Source: Clostridiales bacterium
GTDB lineage: Bacteria > Bacillota > Clostridia > Christensenellales > Pumilibacteraceae
Length of the DNA: 36,592 nt
Direction: 5' to 3'
NCBI GenBank assembly: GCA_022508425.1
Contig: JAFLVF010000009.1
Span: 1-36,592 of the forward strand
Part shown: one piece after another, positions 8,420 to 18,300 of the stretch
How the letters are laid out: each line of letters opens with the position of its first letter
Position numbering within the stretch: the first letter of the stretch is position 1
Notes under the pieces: model-generated
The model's input: only the letters and a program-made list of their open reading frames with translations
What the model was told of the DNA's origin: nothing
The model's database searches: none
Made by a program: the position numbers and the translations under genes

Positions 8420-9322
8420 CTACGCATTTACATTGTTGTCGTTTGTCGCGGCCGCTTCCGCTTGCGCCGTCTTATCCACTTCTTCTATCTTAAACGTGCG
8501 CGTGGTGCCCGACACAATGCGCTTGACAAGCCCGCGCTGCATAAACGCCATGTCGCCCTCGTAAGGAATGAAGAAGTCCTGCGCCTCGTAGTGAGAATTT
8601 TTGTAAACTTTCAACTCCTTCATCATGCCCGCAATCATCTCCTTGGCGTACTTGACTCGACGCGGGTTCTTGATGCGGTACATCGTGGGCGTATCCGCCA
8701 TGCTGGCGATATTGGAAATATCGTCAACAGAGAATTTCGTTCCGTTGTAGCCCGCAGGCTCGACGGCAAGCAACAAGCTCAACGTTTTGCCGCGCACAAT
8801 GAGCTTGGCGATGACCATGCGGCCGACGCGGTATGTTTCGCGCTTCCAGCTCATGCGGTCCTTGACCTTTTCGTACGAAAGCAATTCGTTCTTCAGCTCC
8901 GAATACCATTCCTTGGATTCGCGGCTCAACTGGGAAAGCTTGGCGGTAAGACTGCGGTTGTATCTGACGCGCTCCGTACCCTCGGTAACATATGTGGGCG
9001 TGTCGTCGTCCTCCTCGTCATCGTCCAGCTCGGGCTCGGGCTCCGGTTCGAGCTCGGGCTCGGACTCAGACTCGACCTTCACCGCGTCGGGCGGAACGTC
9101 GCCCTCCGTCGCCTCGCCTTCCGCTACGCCGGTGTCTGCCGAAACGGCCGGCTGCTGCGCGTGGTCCTGTGTATTATAGTTCTGCGTAGGCGCCATTACT
9201 ACCTTGACGACGGGCGCGCGCTTGCGCAAAGCGATTATGAACACAATGCCAAGCACCGCCAAAAGTACGACAAAAACGATCAGAACGACCATTAATATCA
9301 AAAGCATGGTTTTGTTATCCAT
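8420..9322 (-). CDS. Membrane-anchored protein: N-terminal TM, acidic Glu/Pro/Asp linker, cytosolic uncharacterised domain
   Basis: ATG 9322 (MDNKTMLLILMVVLIVFVVLLAVLGIVFIIALRKR) with SD AGGAGGTATAAGGAAA; linker 'ESESEPELEPEPEPELDDDEEDDD'. The track start at 9346 is probably too early. Confidence 0.8.
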   Translation of the reverse strand: MDNKTMLLILMVVLIVFVVLLAVLGIVFIIALRKRAPVVKVVMAPTQNYNTQDHAQQPAVSADTGVAEGEATEGDVPPDAVKVESESEPELEPEPEPELDDDEEDDDTPTYVTEGTERVRYNRSLTAKLSQLSRESKEWYSELKNELLSYEKVKDRMSWKRETYRVGRMVIAKLIVRGKTLSLLLAVEPAGYNGTKFSVDDISNIASMADTPTMYRIKNPRRVKYAKEMIAGMMKELKVYKNSHYEAQDFFIPYEGDMAFMQRGLVKRIVSGTTRTFKIEEVDKTAQAEAAATNDNNVNA

Positions 9323-12300
9323 TTTCCTTATACCTCCTAATAGCAAAGATGATTACGACGACTGCGAACGCGCAGGCGACTACTCCTAAAATAATATCTA
9401 TCAGCATGAACGTGTTGTCAAACGCCGGCGCTATAGTAAACTCGTAACGCGCCTCCAGCGTTTCGTAACCGTCAAGCTCTACCCGTGCAATCATGATATA
9501 GCGACCGGCGGCCGTGGGTCTGTCGGTTAGGAAGATGTCCGGCCTGTCTTTGTTAATATAGATGTACGTAATTTCGCCGTACGTGGCGTCGCCTATGGGA
9601 TTGGGGCTGTTGCCGCTGAATTCCTCAGACCAGCTCTCGATGCTCGGCGACGAATCCCCGACCCAAGAGTTTTTGGAAAGCGCGACCTCGAACATCATTT
9701 CGCTTGTAATCGTCTGCGTATACCGCGCGCTTGCATAAGCCACGACAATATACTTGCCTGCGACGGTGGGAATCTGCGAGCCCAAATCTCTGCGCGTCAA
9801 TGCGTCGAGATATCTGTATGTAATCTTGACGGTGTCGTCGCCTGTCAGGTTTGTTCTCGCCGTAGGTCCGGCCCACTTCGCTCTCTCGCCGAGATACAGG
9901 ACGGACGAAATGCGCACGCTCTGATCCCATGCGATGACGCGGTCGCGTATGGTGAACATGATTCGGCTTGAATGATTGACGCCGAGATAATCGTTGCTGT
10001 TAGATTCGTTTTCCGCATAGGACAGCATGAAGTACGTGCCGGGTGCGGTGGGAATATAGAATATCCGCGCATATTTTCTGCTGTTGTCGACAGTGAACGA
10101 ATCTTCGCCTTTTTCAACTTTCTCTTTTAGCTGATACTCGTCGTTCTCGTACACGGCCTTGTAGAACTCGAAGTACGGCAATCCGCGGAAAGGCAACCCT
10201 GTGGGCATGACGACCGTTTCATCGATGTTGGCCGTCCAGCCTTCTATGCTGGGCACCGTTACCCAGAAGTTTTGATCGCTGTTGACGAACACTTGGAACT
10301 CTATAATTTCCTCTAATCCGCCGTACTGATCGGGTATGCCGTTGACCGTAACCGTCATTTTGTACCAACCGACTTTGGCGTCGGCGAGTCTGTCGTAGGT
10401 CTCTTCCACGCCGGTGTATCGGTAGAACATTTCGCCCGTATCCTTATGCCTGATCACAATATTAGGCTTACCGTAGAGGGCTGTTGCCGTCGGCGCATTC
10501 ACGTCGTCGTTGTAGCTGCCGAAATACCAAGCGGTAATCTTAGGCGTTTCCACCCAAGCGTTTTTAGCCTCGGTGACAATGAACGATGTTTCGTACTCAA
10601 ACGCATCGTAGTTGTCTCTTGCAGCTACGTACAAACGCAACGTGTACGTGCCTTGCGTCAGCTTGTTGAGCTCGGCGGCGATCTCCGGCTCTACGTATTT
10701 GTCCTGTGCAAAGCTGCCGGTGTGAATACCTTTGCCTCCTACGTCGTTAAAGAGCTGGAATTTTCGGAACAGCGCCGCCCCGCCTTCATGACCTTCTCTA
10801 ACCTCGAATCTGACTTCGCCGAGCGATACGGGCGTGCCCGTAAACAGGTTGTTTTTCTCGTCGTAGTTGTTCCACGCCCAATCGGTGACGCCGGGCGACG
10901 CGGAGAACTCCCTGTTGGTCACAGGAGAAATAGTAAAGAATACGGTCTTGGTCAAAGCCTTGTAATTGTCGGTACCGACGACTGAGAACACCGCCTTGTA
11001 ATCGCCGACGGTGGAGGGCATTGCCGTCCAATTCTCGCTGCCGTTTTCGGTGCTGTAGGTTACCGTAGCGTTACCGAAATAGGGCGCGTAATTGACGACG
11101 ATGTTAGAGCCGTACACCCAACCGTTTGATACGTCTTGCGTACCCATGAAGAACGCGGGGGCGGTCGTCCACCTGTTGGTCGCTTGCTCGACTTTGAAGT
11201 TAACCGTCTTGGCAGTGTCGCCGCTGAGCGATTTGTAATTGGTCTGTTCGTTGACGGTGGCCGTTATTGTATACTCGCCCACTCCCAGCCTGCATAGCTC
11301 GCTTATAAGCGCGGCTCTGTCATTTGTATTGATATTCTTCCCGTCGGTGCCCGTTACGAAAGCGACTATGACGGTAAACTCGGGAGTAATCCCGCCTTTT
11401 TTGTACACAGCAATAGATACGGAATCGCCTTGCTTGGCAATGGGTAAAATCAAGTGAGTGTCTATATCTCTTGCGAACTCGCTCCATATCCAATTTGATA
11501 TAATCAAGTCTACACCGTCGCCGGATTCGTTCTCCAGCCATTCGTTGTTTGCTTTTTCGATTACGAGACTTACCCAGCTCTCAAGACCGCTGTACTTATA
11601 GTCGGCGTCGACGGTAGCATAGATAAAATACGTTCCGGCGCTCAAGCCCTTGATATAATTGCCGAGGTTGGAGTACGAAACGATCTCGTACTGTGATACA
11701 GCGCCGCCTATTCCTACCAATCCGACTCTGACGACCATCTTGTCGCCGTTGTATTCGGCCCCGAACTTGATGACGGGAGCAGTCTCGCTGCCGTAAGTCC
11801 AAGAAATCGGCACGGCGCTGTCGCGGTCTGCTCCGCCCGAGTTTTCGTTTTGCTTCCAGCTGTTCGCCTTTACGCTTATTATTATAGTAAGAGTGTATGT
11901 AAGCGCTGCGTGATTGTCGTCGCCGTCGATTTCCGCAGTCACGACGTACGTATCTGCTTCACACTTTTTGAGCTCGGCCAACAACGCCGACCAAGAACCG
12001 CCCGAATACAGCGAACCGGACGCATTACTGGCTCTGAGCGTGTAGACGGCAGTCTTACCCCAAGAAGCGGAACCCAATTTCGGCTCCGGCAGGTCGCCGC
12101 TGTAATCGTAGTCGTACGGCTTGTTGATTGTGGTTTTGTCGGTACTATCGGTCGTGTTGTCCCATTTGGGCGCTATCTTGTCGACTTGAATCGTGCGAGT
12201 AATGTTCTGAGGTGCGCTGTAATTAACTGTTTTGGCAATAGCAAAAGTTATTGTATATTCACCTGCGCCCCATTTCGCCATATCCTCTATCAAGGCGGCG

Positions 12301-15300
12301 TATACGCGCTCTGCAAGCGACCTTGTATCCGTCTCGAGTTGAGACATTCCCTCAGGATCTTTATAATCCTCCGCGCGGAACGTTCTGAATACGCTACCGC
12401 CCTTTGTAATTGTGTAAACTATAGTATCGTCGCCGAAATTGGCCTTAGGTCTCTTCAGCTTTTCCGCGTCAAACGAGCCGTAAGTCCATGAGGTGCTGGC
12501 AAACAACGTGCTTTCGTCCCATAGGGTGACGGAAGGATCTATGTTGACATATATATAATCGATTACGGTTGCATAGTTCTCACACGTCACGGTATATTCC
12601 ACAATATACTCTTTTTCGCTGGCGTCTCTTGAACGAAGGTCTTTTAACATTTCTTCGAAATCGGTGTACACCTTAGACCACGTGGAGTCGAAGCCTATGC
12701 GGTAAGTAATAACCGCGCCATCCTGCGCAACCTCTATTTCGTTGAATATTTTCTTATCGTTATTTCCCCATTCCCATTTAATTCTGTTGCCGCTACCGCT
12801 ACCGTCGCCGGGTTTAACGGTAATATCGGGTTTGGCAAGCTTGACGTTGGCGCTTACGTTCTTTTCAATCGACGTAGCGCCCGTTGTGTCAACCGCAACA
12901 GCAACCACAATACTGTATCTGGCCACTTCAAGCGCCTTAAGAGCCGCGAAAAGCTCGCTGAAGTCGCCCTCTGCTTTTCCCGCTTTAACAGTCACGTCCA
13001 CCGTTATTGTGTGGAGAACGGCGGTGCCGAGTTTGACGGTGTAAATCAATCTGAAGCTGTTGATATCCTGATTGTTTTCGGTAGCGACAAGCACGTCGGT
13101 AATGTTGGAAAAATCGGGATCGGTGTTAGTCAGCTCCCATTCTATATCATCCGGTTCCCTCACCCATTTGATTTTCTGCGGATCGATATTAAAGTAAACG
13201 GGCGTAACAAGATCGTCGTAGTTTTCGTTGCCCTTTAACGTTACGACCATTGCATAGTATCCGGCAAGCGCGGACGAAATATCTGCTACATGACTGCCGT
13301 AATCCACGCTCGAAATGCCACTTTCAAGCTTCGCGCCGTAGTATGCGTACGTAATTTCGTTGCCCGTATCGACGGTGGCTTCGGGCGTATTGTGGGAAGA
13401 CGGAGTGTTGCCGAAAGTCCAATCGGGAATAGTGGGGGCTGTCTTCCAACTGTTTTGCGCCTTCTTTACGGTAAAGCGCAAATCCTGCGAAACCGCAGCG
13501 TAATCATCCGTCGCTATAACCTCCGCTCGCAGGTTGTAGCTACCGGCATTCAGTCCCATAAGCAACGAACCGTCATCGCCGCAAAGCTTACTTGTAAGAT
13601 CTTTCTTTGTCAAATTGATAAAACCGGGGACTTTGCCCGATGCCGAAACACCGCCGTCGCTGTCTACCGTGTAAACGGTGTACACAAACGTACCGTATCT
13701 GGCGGTGCCTTCGGTCAACAAAGTGTCCGGAAGGCTGTCATTATACGTCCATTCGGTTTGCATTGTAGCGCCTGTTTGCAAGCTGTTACCTGCCTGCGTA
13801 ATGTTAAGCAAAATGTTGACGCTCAAGCCGCTGTAGTTAGTGGTGCCGGTAAGACTTACCGTCAAAGTATAAGCGCCCGCATGCAGTTCGTTAAGCGTGT
13901 CTACCGTTGTTGCGGTAAGCTTGCCGTATTCGTCGATCTCCAAAGTCCACGTCGAATTTTCGACAGCCATCGACGTGTCGGAGGTCTTTATACCCTTTGT
14001 CAATACATAGGTTATCTTTTTGTCTTTGTCCTCGTTGAACACTGCGCCTGCGGCACGGAAATTATTGTTGTCGGTCTGGAAATTGTTGTACTGCCAACCG
14101 ACGAGAACGGGCGCCGGATTCCAGTTATTCTCCGCAATTGTCACATTGAATACCATTGACAGCCTAAGGTCGGCATAATCGTTCGTACCCTCCAGCTCCG
14201 CGACAAGCGTGTATGTGCCGACGGGGAGAGCTGTGAATTTGTCCGCATACGTGGTTTTCCCATCCTCGCCGGTGAGCGCCGTTATATCTGTAAAGTGGTC
14301 GTCCCACAGCTGTTCGGTAGTGCCGGTGCCTTTGTATAAGATATATTCCACTTTCTTCCCTTCGGTATTGCGCTCCGCTTTACCATTTTGGAAGTTTGTT
14401 TTTACGTCAAAGCCTTTGTACGCCCAGCCCGTCATGAACGGTGTTTGCGTCCAACCGTTGTCAACCTGCGCGACGCTGAAATATATCGACAACGACAGCG
14501 CGGAATAGTCGGCAGTACCCGTCACCTCCGCAACGAGCTTGTATTGAGCGGCGCCCAATGCTTTGAGCTTACTTCTGACGATGGACACGTCTGTGATGGG
14601 ATCATCACCCCACTGCTTGGTCGAGGTATTTTGTCCGTTCTTATTTTCTTCCTTAAACAAGGTGTACTGTATAACCGCACCTTTTTTGGGGAACGTTGCC
14701 CCGCCCGCGGTGAAGAGTCTTTCGTCGTAGCTGCCGAACGTCCAACCGATAACAGACGGCGTCGGATTCCAGGTGTTTTGTGCCTGAGTTACGTTAAACG
14801 TCATGTCCAACGACAGCTCGGCGTAATCGGTAGTTCCCGCGTAAGACGCGACGAGCCTATATTGACCGGCGCCCAAACCGCCGAGCGTGCTATTAACGGT
14901 TACGTCGTCGACAGGTCCCCACTGCTTGGTCGATGTGCTTTGTCCGTCTTTTTCTTCTTCTTTAAACAGAGTGTACTGTACCTTTACGCCGTCGGTGGTA
15001 AATGCTGCCTTGCCCGCGGTAAAGAGTTTTTCGTCGTAGCCGCCGAACGTCCAACCGATAACAGACGGCGTAGTATCCCAGGTGTTGTTCGCCTGCGAAA
15101 CGCGGAACGTCATGGAAAGCGTCATATCGGCATAGTCAACATTACCCTTCAAAAACGCGACCAGCGTGTACGTGCCGTAAGGAAGAGCCTTGAATTTGTC
15201 CGCATACGTGGTTTTTTCATCCTTGCCGGTGAGTGCCGTTATATCGGTAAAGTGAAACTCTTCCGTAGATGAGGATGTAATTTTATCGCCTTGGTACAGA

Positions 15301-18300
15301 GTGTATATAACAGCGTTGCCGGTAGCGTTAGCGGCAATGCCCGCGCGGAAGTTGGTACCCGCAACGAAGCTCGTGTACGCCCAGCCCGTCATAAACGGTG
15401 TGGTATCCCAAGTGTTGTTCGCCTGCGAAACGCGGAACGTCATTGACGCAGACAGCGCGAAATAATTGGTGCCCTCGTCTATATGCGCGTAAATCGTGTA
15501 AGTATCGGGATGCAAATCTTTTTTAAAATACGTAACATCGTCGTCGGACATTTCGTATTTGACTTCATTATTCGCTTCGACCTTCGTAACGGTAAGAGGG
15601 CGCTTTACAATACCGGAGGCAGAGGTGTCGGTGCCGACGTACAGCTTGTACGTAGCGCCTTCGGTGTTGAAGTTTGCTATACCGCCCTTGAATATGTCCT
15701 TGCTGAAAGTGCCGAACGTCCAACCGACTATGGACGGCGTAGTGGTCCACGTATTTTCCGCCTTTGCCACGCTGAATATCATGGAAAGCGACAAATCGCC
15801 GTAATCGGCGGTGCCCTTGTACGACGCGACAAGCGTATACGTGCCGGCATCCAAAGCCTTAAAATACGCCGCGTCATCGTCGGACATATCGTATTTGTCG
15901 CCGTCGGCTTTCTTCGTTACGGTAAGAGTGCGCTTTACAATACCGGAGGCAGAGGTGTCGGTGCCGCTGTACAGCTTGTATTCCACCTTTTCGTCCGGCG
16001 TGTTAAAGTAATTGGGCACGCCCGCTTGGAAGTTTCCGCCCTCGCCGCTTAAAAAGCCCTGATAAGTCCAACCCAACATGCGCGGCGTAGTCTTCCAACC
16101 GTTTTCTGTCTGCGACACATTGAAGAATATATTTTGCGACAGCGCCGCATAGTCAGTCGTGCCCGCCACCGCTGCGACGAGCTTGTATTGTCCGGCGCCC
16201 AATGCCTCGAATTTACCTTGGACGGTTTCGTCTATCGAGGTAAACGGATCTTTCCACAGCTCGATCCAATCATCGTCTTCGCCGCCGTCTGCGGATACGC
16301 CGTCGACAGCTTCGTCATCTTTTTCTTTGTAAAGCTTGTATGTAACAACCTGTCCGTTGTCGGGGAACCTCGCCACGCCCCCTTGGAAGTTGCTCGTGCT
16401 AAAGCTTCCGTATGTCCAGCCTATCATATACGGCGCTTTCGTCCAGCTGTTTGCGGCCTGCGCCACGCTGAAGAATATATTTAGCGACATATCGGCGTAG
16501 TTGGTCGTGCCCTTGTACGACGCTACGACCGTGTATTGCCCGACGCGTAAAGCTTTGAAATCGTCTTCTTTCGTCGACACGTCGGTAAACTCGAATTTCT
16601 TCTTCGTCGTATCCGAAGTATCGGTGCCCGAATACAGCGCGTATTTCACCGTTACGGATTCGCCATCTTCGTCCTTTGTATCAAAGTAAGTGGGTTCGCC
16701 CGCGTGAAAGTTGCTTAAATTGAAGCCTTGATACGCCCAGCCGATTACGTACGGAACATTTTTCCAACTGTTGGTGGTTTGGTTTACGGTAACTTCTATG
16801 TAGCTGCCGGCATAGAATTCGTTTACGTTATTCTCAAACGGATTGTCTTCTTCTTGCGCGGCGTCGTCTTGCTCGGCCCCTCCTTGCTCGCCCTTATCGA
16901 ATTTTCTCTGATTCTTAATGGCCGGAACGTAGCTGTCAAGATAGTATGTGCCGGCGTCAAGCTGATTGAGCGCTTTGGCAACCTTTTCGCTTACTTGGTT
17001 TTTGTCGTCTACGTTAAAATAAGTGCCCTTGTCGTCAAACGTACATACGACAGCGCCCTCCTCGCCATCCTCTATTTTCAGCCATTCGTATTGGTCGGCG
17101 CCTTCGACGCCGCTCTTTTTGCGACCTAAGCGGAACTGCACTTTATCCTGGCTGTCGAGGAACTTGAGATCACCCGTTATAATATTGTCTTCTTGGCTAA
17201 AGCCGTCGTAGTACCAGGACGGTAATTTAGGCGCAACCGTCCACTCGTTGTTCGCAGGGGTGATGGTGTAATAAACGAGCAAATCATCACCTTCGATCTT
17301 AAAGTAGTCTTTGTAATATTTTTCAAACCAATCCCCACCTTCGTTGGAGTGAGGGAGCTTGCTCGTATCCCAAAATGTGTCCGTCTTGTTTCGCAAAATG
17401 AGCCTTATATAAGCCACGCCGACGTTCTTGTAATCCATACCATCTTCTTTGTCGGGCGAGGCGTCATAATAAGAGCTTACATAGGCCGTAGACAGAACAT
17501 CATTTCCGGTATATGTGCCGCCGTGGTAATATATGCCGCCCTCTTGCTTCATCAAGTCGTAAATTTCTTTTACGTCAGCGCCGTCGAACATCCATATATT
17601 AAAGCCGTAATGTTCGAAATCTTTGGAATTGGCGCCGCCCACATAAGCGTAGTTTTTAGCGTAAATGCTGTAATAAACGTCGTAAGTTTTGGGTGTTGCG
17701 AACGAACCGGCAATTTCTTTCTCGCTGAAATCGGCACCGCCGGCGTAGCCGTCGCCGCGGCTGTACATTATCGTAACCTCGGTGTCATATAACTCGGCAT
17801 TCTCCTTGTCGGATATTGTCTTCCAGTATCCTATGCGAGACCCCTTTGTGGTATATTTGAGAGTGCCGTTAAGCTTGGCAAGCGGACTGACTCCGCCGTC
17901 ACCTGCGACCGTAATGTCGTCGTGCAATGTTTCTGCGCCCAACGGGCGGGAGTTGCGGTAGTCCCCTTGCCCTTTGTTAACCTCTTGACCGCGTATCACG
18001 TCGTGCAAATCGGAAAGAGCTTCGCTGTCAAACGCCTTGGGCAAAACGTAAAGTTTATATTCGCCGGTCACCGAATGGTTTCCACTGTCGTAACTCATGT
18101 AAACATACAGCGTGTACGTACCAGCGGGCATACTCTTGTTTATATAGTAAGCGATGGTTTTTTCCGGACTATCTTTGGCCGCGCCATTATCGCTATGCGT
18201 CCACTTATTATCATTTTGCTTATCTTGCACCCAAGTTACCACGTGAAGGAGCTCGCCCTTCTCTTTTATGGTCGTTTTTGCGCCGTCGGGCGACAGATAG

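Noticed and set aside
9315-9420. LPXTG-type sortase anchor at the giant protein C-terminus
   Set aside because: The C-terminal sequence has TM plus RRYKENG but no LPXTG-like motif before it.
13290-15272. Series of + strand ORFs (289, 294 aa etc.) with internal similarity
   Set aside because: Antisense to the giant gene; similarity only mirrors the sense-strand repeats.
14233-15966. Regularly spaced repeats as a possible CRISPR array
   Set aside because: Spacing of 309-330 nt in frame inside a coding repeat protein; no 25-40 nt repeat-spacer structure.
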